Source of the DNA: Agrocybe praecox
Taxonomy: Eukaryota; Basidiomycota; Agaricomycetes; Agaricales; Agrocybaceae
DNA length: 14,705 nucleotides
Assembly: GCA_964017145.1 (NCBI GenBank)
Contig: CAXHKQ010000265.1
Coordinates: 1 to 14,705 of the forward strand
Direction: 5' to 3'
Part shown: piece after piece, positions 8,554 through 14,705 of the stretch
How the letters are laid out: each line of letters begins with the position of its first letter
Position numbering within the stretch: position 1 is the stretch's first letter
Translations under genes and position numbers: made by a program
The notes under the pieces: model-generated
What the model was told of the DNA's origin: nothing
Seen by the model: only the letters and a program-made list of their open reading frames with translations
The model's database searches: none

Positions 8554-9095
8554 ATATATCATTATTTTTTGTCTACTTTCACGTGTAAAAACCGCGACCC
8601 GACTGTGTGCATATTTCAGATCGTTTCCGATTGGGGTCTATTTAAACCCCAACGGCGGATTCGTAAGTAAAAAACGTTATAGCCAAAGTATCAGCTCATA
8701 TCGTTAAACCATTCACGTTCTGTAGTCATTCGAAGTTGGAAAAATTGATAAATAGGGTCGACGGCGGATGAGAGTTAAGATGAGAGAAAAGTATAGCTAA
8801 CGTTGGACACAAACTTTGATATGATATCTCGAATACTTTTCCTGTAATCGCGTTTAGAATTTAATTGAAAAATCACACTTCTAAGGTTTTTAAACTGGTA
8901 TGTTCACTATTATGTTTATATGTTTATTATAAAACGATATCATTAGAATATTAGTGAATAGAATAGTGATATGATAAATGCAATTGTCTAGGTGTATGTT
9001 CTATTATGTCGTAAGGTAGTAGCATAACTTTTTCGATACGCTTTGAATTCCGCTCTCGCGATACAGTTCCATTCCCATTTTACATATGACATCTG
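8554..9095. other. A/T-rich spacer, no gene
   Basis: No convincing coding frame, RNA gene or repeat. A short hairpin, GGGTCTATTTAAACCC, occurs near 8635-8650. Plus-strand frames in 8429-8707 partly overlap the right arm of the foldback and are not supported as genes. Confidence 0.5.
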
Positions 9096-9261
9096 GCGCG
9101 CGCACATTTTTGCGTTCGGCATTGTGTGACCATGTTCGATGTGCGCGGCATATACAATTTCACCGATAGCAGTCCGACTTGAAATGGAAACCAATGCGCG
9201 AGCGCGCGCGCACGCGAACACGATCAAAAACACACCACACGAACACAGCGCGCGCGCGCGC
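9096..9261. repeat. Alternating CG-rich tracts
   Basis: Runs of alternating G and C occur at 9096-9103, 9196-9216 (interrupted) and 9248-9261 (14 perfect bases), in a stretch much richer in G+C than its surroundings. Such tracts are the classic sequence for left-handed Z-DNA. Several overlapping open frames on both strands here (between 8988 and 9642) follow from the low stop-codon density. They are rich in Arg, Ala, His and Cys and share no recognisable domain, so I do not annotate them as genes. A CpG-rich promoter is possible but no TATA box or initiator was found. Confidence 0.7.
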
Positions 9262-9410
9262 AACATCGGAGGGCATGCTGCTCGGCGTGGTATTATCCTT
9301 TGCCGGTGTGTCGCCGTTGATGCAATTTTTGCAATACGCAGTTGGAGCACCGGTATTGGAGTATTGGCCCATATTTCGCGTGCCTTGGCAGCGAACAGCG
9401 CACGGCATGC

Positions 9411-9452
9411 GTGTGCTTGTGTGTGCGTGCGTGCATGCGTGTGAGTGTGTGT
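9411..9452. repeat. Imperfect (GT)n/(GTGC)n microsatellite
   Basis: A run of GTGTGCGTGCGTGCATGCGTGT type, with TGAG and TATA interruptions. Together with the CG tracts upstream it makes a 350-bp zone of alternating purine-pyrimidine sequence. A CTGG-repeat cluster follows at about 9477-9500. Confidence 0.85.
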
Positions 9453-10043
9453 ATAAGTGCCAGAAGCCAGAAGCATGCTGGAGCTGGCTGGCTGGCGTGC
9501 ACCTGAAGGGGAATACTGCTGGATGTGGAACTGGAACACGCACAGCGTAGGTACACCGTTTTGTTGCCATTTCACTCGCGCACGTGTTTTGTGGCGCAGC
9601 AGCACACATGTGCGGACGGTCAGATTTGTGTAGATTATTCAAAGTCTCTAAATACTTGTGAATTCAAGTATTTTGATTTACTAATGTGAACTAATCGATT
9701 GTCTTTGCTAGCTTATTCTGTTTTTGTTCATATTTAGCAGACTCTAATTCGAAATACGACATAATAGCATAAGTCGGAGTAATTGAGTATTCAGACTGAT
9801 AGTAAATTACGAAAACGGGTGGTTATTGCGATACATGAACTTTCATCTACATCCATTTACCCCATTAAGAGGTGTTGGGCGGCTGTATTTGAAATACGAA
9901 GCACCAGTATATCAACTTTAAACATTTATGAAACAATACGCAGTTTCACAGATCGAAGGAAACTAAGTCCAGAATCTAAGAAATAGCTAGGAATTGCGGC
10001 CCCATTTATGGTATTATTTTTATTTTAACCTTAGCGAATACTT
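9453..10043. other. Spacer containing one dispersed repeat, no gene
   Basis: Apart from the 59-bp repeat at 9844-9902 I see no element boundary, RNA gene or protein signal. The plus-strand open frame at 9783-9986 includes that repeat in its translation and lacks an ATG start, so it is not supported. Confidence 0.5.
9844..9902. repeat. Dispersed 59-bp repeat, copy B
   Basis: Matches 3668-3726 with 4 mismatches in 59, in the same orientation. Here no SINE follows the GAAGC edge and no ATG triplet run adjoins the other end, so this copy helps define the natural limits of the unit. Family unknown. Confidence 0.8.
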
Positions 10044-10302
10044 GATATTAGGTATACAACCTTGCTCCCGCCGTTTTTTGTTCAACTTTAAGATTTTATT
10101 GTGATGAGAGGGCTACATATTTCTTGATAAAAATACTGATCATTGCTGGATACTGCTTTTGACCATCTTTTGGGTAGAATCCAATAGGTACACAGATACC
10201 CAAGCCTAATGTATGCCGATTTTCATCAATTTCCATCAATCAGAACTACCGCTAGAGACTGATATACAAAAACGGCGGAAGCAAGGTTGTACACATGATA
10301 TC
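10044..10302. mobile_element. ~259-bp MITE with imperfect 36-bp terminal inverted repeats
   Basis: The left end (10044-10080) and right end (10266-10302) are reverse complements with a few mismatches. The best block is TACAACCTTGCTCCCGCCGT on the left, answered by ACGGCGGAAGCAAGGTTGTA on the right. The interior has no coding capacity and no inner symmetry. A target duplication was not resolved, so the superfamily is open. It ends about 70 bp before the probable start of the retrotransposon LTR. Confidence 0.78.
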
Positions 10303-10370
10303 TTCGGGCCTCTTAAGAATGCTCGCTGGGTAGTGCCTTAGCCCCTATGAACAAATTTGGTTTCCAGATA

Positions 10371-10590
10371 TGTATTTGTTGTGTACAGACACAGACAACA
10401 CTATACTTACCACTCATCGCGATTCACACTCATTCTGCAAGCGTATAAATACGCAGTACTTTCAGGCACTCACTCTCTCTTGCCTCAGACACTCGACAAG
10501 CTCACATCACATCTCGAACACATCTACACTTACACCTTACACACTAAATACTAATACTGACGAAATACATACATTGGACGAGATCCAACA
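10371..10590 (+). repeat. 5' long terminal repeat (start approximate)
   Basis: The right boundary is set by the primer-binding site at 10592, and the LTR would end in the usual CA at 10589-10590. The left boundary is estimated. TG dinucleotides that could open the LTR occur at 10371, 10377 and 10382, and without the 3' LTR in the window none can be proven. Inside are a TATA box, a pyrimidine-rich leader and many CACTC and ACACTC words. The LTR would be short, around 210-220 bp. Confidence 0.6.
10441..10474 (+). promoter_or_regulatory. LTR core promoter (TATA box and possible initiator)
   Basis: TATAAATA lies at 10444-10451 inside a perfect 14-base inverted repeat, GCGTATAAATACGC. About 28 bases downstream, TCACT (10470-10474) is a weak match to the arthropod initiator TCAGT. 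Transcription would begin around 10472, giving an R/U5 leader of about 120 bases before the primer-binding site. The TATA call is firm and the initiator is tentative. Confidence 0.65.
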
Positions 10591-10591
10591 T

Positions 10592-10604
10592 TGGCGACGA
10601 GGAT
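10592..10604 (+). promoter_or_regulatory. Primer-binding site, complementary to tRNA-Ser
   Basis: TGGCGACGAGGAT is complementary to the 3' end, including the added CCA, of a tRNA whose acceptor strand ends ATCCTCGTCG. From general knowledge this is the insect tRNA-Ser(GCU). The host tRNA would prime minus-strand DNA synthesis here. The site begins one base after the LTR end, as expected. Confidence 0.8.
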
Positions 10605-10617
10605 TTTGGCAGCAAAT

Positions 10618-11313
10618 ATGAACGACGAGTTCGTAGCACAATTTGCGAAGCAGACGGAGCTGATCAACCTGCTCCTAGCGAAGTTCGCCGAACCACCGAA
10701 GGCCGAAACTTCAGCTACAGCAGGCAGACCGCCTGCTCCGGCCAACTCACCGTTCGAGATACGCACTAACGGTATGTCTGAATTTGCATATCACCCGGAG
10801 GACGGAGGCACGTTCGAGGCTTGGTACGCGCGTTATGAGGACTTGTTCGTGCTCGACGCAGCCAACATGGAGGACGCAGCGAAGGCCCGCGTCTTGGTAC
10901 GCAAACTCGATACGACGGCCTACTCCCGGTTTGCCAACTTCATCCTGCCACGTGTTCCAAACGCGCTGACTTTCGCGGAGACGGTCGATGAGTTGAAGGC
11001 AGTCTTCGGACGGAACCAATCGATCTTCAACTCCCGATTCAACTGCCTCCAACTCCGCAAACGCATCAACGAGGACATGGTCACGTACGCAGGCCGAGTC
11101 AACCGTGCGTGTGAGGACTTTCAGCTCGCGAAAGTCAAAGCAGAGCAGTTCAAGTCGCTCATATTCGTGTGTGGCTTGGACTCGAGTGTCGACGCCGACG
11201 TGCGTGCGCAACTGATGGTGACTCTGGGCAAGCAGGAGGACGTCACGATCAAGGAGCTGACACAAGAGGGCAACGCGGATCCTTTCGGTGAAGCAGGATC
11301 TATCGCTGGTTGA
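10618..11313 (+). pseudogene. Gag, matrix/capsid part (frame 1), ends in frameshift
   Basis: This encodes the structural polyprotein that packages the element RNA in cytoplasmic particles. The first ATG is at 10618, only 13 bases after the primer-binding site. Codons upstream of it are open but have no ATG. The first 45 residues are a Pro/Ala-rich linker-like start. A retrotransposon capsid region follows, recognisable from GTFEAWYARYEDLF near residues 60-73, then RFNCLQLRK and VNRACEDFQL further on. The natural reading seems to leave this frame near 11275, where the capsid tail continues in frame 2. The last dozen residues here and the TGA at 11311 are the result of a one-base gain. The shift is a break rather than a programmed site, because no slippery heptamer is evident. 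Confidence 0.82.
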
Positions 11314-11531
11314 TGGTAAGACGAGCGGCACGCACGTGGTCGCAAAAGTGACACATAACCGCACCGCGAAAAACAACAACGATCCGAAACCTTCACCATC
11401 GACGTCATCACCGATGAAGAAGGGACCCAACACACCGTGCTGGTTTTGCGGTGGCAATCACTACGTACGCTTCTGCGACTACAAATCGCACAAATGTAGT
11501 CGATGCCACAAAACCGGGCACAAGGGAGGGG
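11276..11531 (+). pseudogene. Gag nucleocapsid with two zinc knuckles (frame 2)
   Basis: This is the C-terminal Gag segment, which would bind and chaperone the element RNA. Two CCHC knuckles lie close together: CWFCGGNHYVRFC (C-X2-C-X3-H-X4-C, about 11441-11479) and CSRCHKTGH (about 11495-11521). The last cysteine of the second knuckle is reached only in frame 3, because one extra G in the run at 11528-11531 shifts the frame inside the knuckle itself. A break placed inside a zinc-binding motif argues against natural gag-pol frameshifting. A basic, Ser/Pro/Thr-rich linker precedes the knuckles. Frame 2 itself remains open from 11261 to the TGA at 12275. Confidence 0.82.
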
Positions 11532-11773
11532 TATTGCGGCAGCGCATCCCCGAAGCAGGACGGAGATCGGAAGCAGGACGGAGATCGGAAGCGGACCGGC
11601 CATCAGCAGCAGAGGGCATCAAAGTCGCAGCAGATCTTCCATGTCACCAAGATCGATGCAGCCACCAGACGGAAGTTTATCCAGCTCACCATCAATGGCG
11701 CAGCAGCGCGTCTACAAGTGGATTGCGGCTCGGACATAACCATCATTTCTCGTTCCACATGGCAATCGATCGC
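11532..11773 (+). pseudogene. Retropepsin-like protease, N-terminal part (frame 3)
   Basis: This is the aspartic protease that would cut the Gag-Pol polyprotein. The segment starts with the final zinc-knuckle cysteine, crosses a linker with a duplicated KQDGDR unit, and reaches LQVDCGSDITIIS with the catalytic Asp at 11721. Family members normally have Asp-Thr/Ser-Gly at that place. Here the codon is TGC (Cys), one base away from AGC (Ser), so activity is doubtful even without the frameshifts. The homologous reading leaves frame 3 shortly after TWQSI, near 11772, consistent with a one-base loss. Past that point frame 3 (to 11918) is noise. Confidence 0.78.
11552..11587 (+). repeat. 18-bp tandem duplication in the Gag-Pol linker
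   Basis: GAAGCAGGACGGAGATCG occurs twice back to back, with a partial third unit (GAAGCGGACC) from 11588. The unit is a multiple of three, so the duplication keeps frame and adds a KQDGDR-type repeat in the protease reading frame. It lies in the linker between zinc knuckle and protease, where length variation is tolerated. Confidence 0.9.
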
Positions 11774-12259
11774 GCTCCACCTACACGTTCGACTGCACAC
11801 GCAGCACGCAACGCCTCGGGCAACGCGATCGAACTGGTGGCTGAACTTCGGTGCGACGTCACCATCAACGGAGTTCGACAACAGTGCCGCTGCTTCATTT
11901 CGAACATTCCCGATCTAGACGTGATTGGCATCGAATGGTTCGAGATCTTTGGACTTGGACTTTGGACTTTGGACGTACCGATCAACTCTATGTGTGCTCA
12001 GGTCAAAGGAGTCGCACGCCAGCCGTCGCAGCCGAAGGTGCAGCAGCATCAACAACTCGCTGTCGTCAACACAGGTACAAATGACATTTTAACCCAGTTC
12101 GCCGATGTATTTTCTGACGAGCTAGGCACCTGTACGAAAACCGAGGCGAAGCTGTACTTGAAGCCCGACGCGCGTCCAGTCTACAGAGCGAAGCGACCCG
12201 TACCGTTCGCAGCGCTCGGTGCAGTCGAGGCGGAGTTGGACAGACTCGAGCAGTCGGGG
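11774..12259 (+). pseudogene. Protease C-terminus, linker and start of reverse transcriptase (frame 2)
   Basis: Reading returns to frame 2. ARNASGNAIELVAE and CDVTING belong to the protease body. DVIGIEWF (about 11918-11941) corresponds to the conserved hydrophobic-Gly helix near the protease end. A Gln-rich linker follows, then FADVFSDELG (about 12098) and a YRAKRPVPF segment typical of the region just before the reverse transcriptase fingers. A run of TTTGGAC-like repeats at 11948-11973 codes for FGLGLWTL and looks like local slippage. The frame ends by a one-base gain within the G run at 12256-12259, followed by a TGA at 12275. Confidence 0.78.
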
Positions 12260-14309
12260 CGTCTTGACGAAGGTTGAGTTTTCCGACTGGGCGGCCCCGA
12301 TCGTCGCGGTCAAGAAGGCGAACGGCAGTATCCGCATCTGCGCTGACTTTTCATCTGGCCTGAACGACGCGCTACAGTCGAACCGACACCCGGTGCCGCA
12401 CCCTGACGACATCTTCGCTACTCTGGCAGGCGGCACAATCTTCTCGAATCTGGATTTATCAGACGCATACTTGCAGATTGCGGTCCACGAAGATTCACGC
12501 CACCTACTCACCGTAAACACACATCGAGGCCTGTACCGCTACAATCGGTTGTGCTTTGGCATCAAGGCATCACCGGGCATCTTCCAGCAGACGATGGACG
12601 CCATGCTCGCAGGATTAGATGGGGTCGTCAGCTACCTCGATGACGTCATCATCGTCGGCAAGACTGCCGACGATCACAAGCGCAACCTAGTCGCTGTACT
12701 GCAACGCATGCGGGAATGGGGCTTCAACCTCAAAGCATCAAAATGCAAACTGATGCTACCCGAACTGCACTACCTGGGATTCATCGTCGACGCACGTGGA
12801 CGACGACCCCAACCGCAGAAGATCGCTGCGATCGTCTCCATGCCGGTGCCGACCGACATTTCGGAGCTGCGATCGTTCGTCGGCATGATCAACCATTACG
12901 GCCAGTTCCTGAGGGAGTTCAACGAGTTACGCCGGCCATTCGACAATCTCATGGCCAAGGACGCGAAATTCGTCTGGTCCGATGCATGCCAGCGGTCTTT
13001 CGAGGACGCCAAGACCTTTCTCCAATCTGACCTCTTGCTGACGCACTACAACCCAGATTGCGAGATCCTGGTAGCGGCCGACGCGTCCAGTCATGGCGTC
13101 GGAGCGGTCATTTCTCACCGTTTCGCCGACGGTTCGCAGAAGGCCGTCGCTCACGCATCCCGCACGCTTTCATCTGCAGAGAGGAACTACGGACAAGTGG
13201 AAAAAGAGGCGCTCGCGATCGTGTTTGCGCTGAAGAAGTTCCACAAGATGCTGCATGGGCGCCGTTTCCACCTTTCGACCGACCACAAACCGCTGCTGGC
13301 GATTTTCGGGTCGAAAAAGGGCATTCCGGTACATACAGCGAATCGACTGCAGCGCTGGGCATTGCAGCTCATGGCCTACGACTTTTCCATCGAGCACGTC
13401 GCATCGGAGAAGCTGGGCCACGCCGACGTCCTGTCCCGGCTAATGAGCAGCTGCAAACCGGCGGACGAAGACTTCGTCATCGCGGCAGTCCAGTTCGAAG
13501 CCGACGTCTGCCAACTGGTCACCGACGCTGTCCAGCATCTGCCAGTGACTGGAGTCGAAATCGCCAAGCAGACGCGGATCGACCCGACCTTGAAACAGGT
13601 CCTCCAGTTCACGCAAGACGGCTGGCCAACAAAAACCGACGATCCGACGCTACAACAATTTCATCGTCGTCGCGATGCGATTACCGTGGTGTCAGACTGC
13701 CTTTGTTATTTGAATCGTATAATAATTCCTGTTTCATTGCAGACAAGAATTATCAAACAACTTCATGAGGCTCACCCGGGGATCGTCAGGATGAAGGCTC
13801 TCGCACGCAGCTTCGTCTTCTGGCCCGGTATCGACAACGACATCGAGGCGCTGGTGCATGGATGCCATCGCTGTGCCTCAGCCGCCAAAGCGCCCACCAG
13901 AAGTTGTCTATCATCGTGGCCAGTTCCCGACAAGCCTTGGAGCCGCATCCACATGGACTACGCCGGTCCATTTCAAGGCTACAACTTCTTGGTCGTTGTC
14001 GACGCGCTGACCAAGTGGCCAGAGATCGCAGCGGTGACATCCACAACCACCCGAGCAACGATCACGACGCTGCGGGAGTTGTTCGCTCGCTTCGGCTCGC
14101 CCGAGTGCATTGTGTCTGACAATGGCACTCAATTCGTTTCGGCCGAGATGCAGCAGTTCCTCGAAGCCGAAGGCGTATTGCACATCCGCACAGCGCCCTT
14201 CCACCCGCAGTCCAACGGCCAGGCTGAGCGGTTTGTTGACACTGTCAAGCGCGCTCTCATCAAAGCAGAGGGGGAGGAATCGGTGCACACCGCGCTTCAG
14301 ACGTTTTGA
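12260..14309 (+). pseudogene. Pol: reverse transcriptase, RNase H and integrase (frame 3)
   Basis: This is the main enzyme block, one open frame. Reverse transcriptase: NLDLSDAY with catalytic Asp at 12453, LCFGIKASPGIFQ, and the YLDD box at 12633-12644. RNase H: ADASSHGVG (Asp at 13080), VEKEALAI (Glu at 13206) and TDHKPL (Asp at 13281). Integrase: zinc-binding HHCC, with His at 13764 and 13773 and CX2C at 13863-13874, then the catalytic triad Asp 13956, Asp 14118 and Glu 14226, a perfect D,D(35)E. All catalytic residues I can check are intact. Frame 3 is open from before 12219, but homology begins at the 12256-12259 break. The TGA at 14307 is premature and follows a one-base loss in the T run at 14303-14306. 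Confidence 0.92.
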
Positions 14310-14311
14310 AG

Positions 14312-14705
14312 ACGTACCGCACAACGCCGAACACGGCGCTGCCCGACAACGCATCACCAGCGTCCATGATGTTCGGACGGGACATCCGCACGACGCTGAG
14401 CATGGTCAAGGAGACGGCAGACTGCGACCCGAAGGCGCGGAACACCGAGATGGAGCAGGCGTTCAACACTGCACACGGAGCCATCCCGCACAAGCCGTAT
14501 GTCGAGGCCGATCGCGTGTATGTGTACGATTACACGACACCCAACAAACGACGCTGGGTGCTGGCGACCGTCATCGAGAAGTGCGGCTCCGTGATGTACA
14601 TCGTTCGAACTGACGACAACAAGATCTGGAGACGTCACACCAACCAGATGAAACGATGCTACGACAACGGGCAACCGGCAGCTGCTCGGTGCGATGATCC
14701 TGCGA
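14312..14705 (+). pseudogene. Integrase C-terminus with GPY/F-type domain (frame 2), cut by window end
   Basis: After the break at 14303-14306 the integrase continues in frame 2 and stays open to the last base. TYRTTPNTAL and MMFGRDIRT are the conserved stretch just past the catalytic core in Ty3/gypsy integrases. Further on, RVYVYDY, KRRWVLATVIEKCGS, MYIVRTDD and WRRHTNQMKRC match the pattern of the GPY/F module, which helps integrase multimerise and act on target DNA. No chromodomain is visible before the end, and none can be excluded beyond it. The expected next features are the stop codon, polypurine tract and 3' LTR. Confidence 0.85.

Larger units (their letters stand above)
10371..14705 (+). 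mobile_element. Ty3/gypsy LTR retrotransposon, right end outside window
   Basis: In order: 5' LTR with TATA box, tRNA-Ser primer-binding site, gag, protease, reverse transcriptase, RNase H, integrase and a GPY/F-type C-terminus. The PR-RT-RH-IN order with integrase last is diagnostic of Ty3/gypsy rather than Ty1/copia. The overall look (two zinc knuckles, tRNA-Ser priming, YLDD reverse transcriptase) suggests the broad mag-like group, which is an inference. The coding part is clearly richer in G+C than the flanks. No env-like frame is visible before the window ends. Five single-base frame changes interrupt the product, near 11275, 11528-11531, 11772, 12256-12259 and 14303-14306, so this copy is probably not autonomous as sequenced. 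The 3' LTR, polypurine tract and target duplication lie beyond 14705. Confidence 0.93.

Noticed and set aside
8988..9642. Long minus-strand and plus-strand open frames in the CG-rich zone
   Set aside because: Five frames on both strands overlap here. The products are low in complexity (Arg, Ala, His, Cys and Thr runs from GCGC and CACA repeats) and contain no domain. Low stop density explains them.
10747..11457. A 236-codon minus-strand frame opposite gag
   Set aside because: It is a shadow of the G+C-rich gag codons. The plus strand carries recognisable capsid and zinc-knuckle motifs and the minus strand none.
11261..12277. One continuous protein from frame 2
   Set aside because: Although open throughout, its middle (about 11532-11773) has no homology. 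The protease start is in frame 3 over the same bases. The frame is a chimera created by two nearby indels.
13058..13768. A 236-codon plus-strand frame inside pol
   Set aside because: RNase H and integrase catalytic motifs are all in frame 3 across this interval. The other frame is an out-of-frame shadow.
14312..14705. An env-like gene after pol
   Set aside because: The frame continues integrase (GPY/F-type motifs) to the window edge. Nothing after pol is visible, so presence or absence of env cannot be judged.

Overview
The window reads as non-coding, repeat-rich nuclear DNA of an animal, most likely a dipteran insect and possibly a mosquito. That placement is an inference from four things: A/T-rich spacer, dense (CA)n, (GT)n and (CACG)n microsatellites, tRNA-derived SINEs mixed with MITEs and long foldback repeats, and a Ty3/gypsy retrotransposon whose leader matches the 3' end of an insect-type tRNA-Ser. 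I see no bacterial features, no rRNA and no convincing host protein-coding exon. The only sustained protein signal is the retrotransposon in the last third.

Layout. 1-700: plain A/T-rich spacer. 711-1038: a minus-strand tRNA-derived SINE with a perfect 10-bp target-site duplication. 1056-1674: a foldback repeat with two 207-bp inverted arms and a third copy of its core in the loop. 2561-2811: a MITE-like element with about 74-bp inverted ends. 2934-3192: short microsatellites. 3668-3726: a 59-bp dispersed repeat, copied again at 9844-9902. 3733-4031: a second copy of the SINE, with 5 differences in 244 aligned bases and a different tail. 4220-4308: a tRNA-like hairpin. 4741-5299: a 559-bp MITE flanked by TA, with many subterminal copies of one motif. 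5300-7404: spacer with microsatellites. 7405-8455: a foldback with two 283-bp arms. 9096-9452: (CG)n and (GT)n tracts. 10044-10302: another MITE.

From about 10371 to the right edge lies a Ty3/gypsy (Metaviridae-type) LTR retrotransposon. It has a 5' LTR with TATA box, a tRNA-Ser primer-binding site, gag (capsid and two zinc knuckles), protease, reverse transcriptase, RNase H and integrase, cut off by the window end before the 3' LTR. Its reading frame changes five times by single-base indels, yet no frame carries an internal nonsense codon. Three of the five breaks fall in 4-base homopolymers. The copy is therefore either young and recently broken, or partly damaged by sequencing error.

Functionally, the SINEs and MITEs would depend on enzymes supplied elsewhere (LINE reverse transcriptase and DNA transposases respectively). 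The gypsy element is the only piece here that encoded its own machinery. I found no new multi-gene system. The most interesting signals are structural: three-copy and crossing foldbacks, a SINE family with two tail types, a motif-dense MITE, and the break pattern of the retrotransposon.
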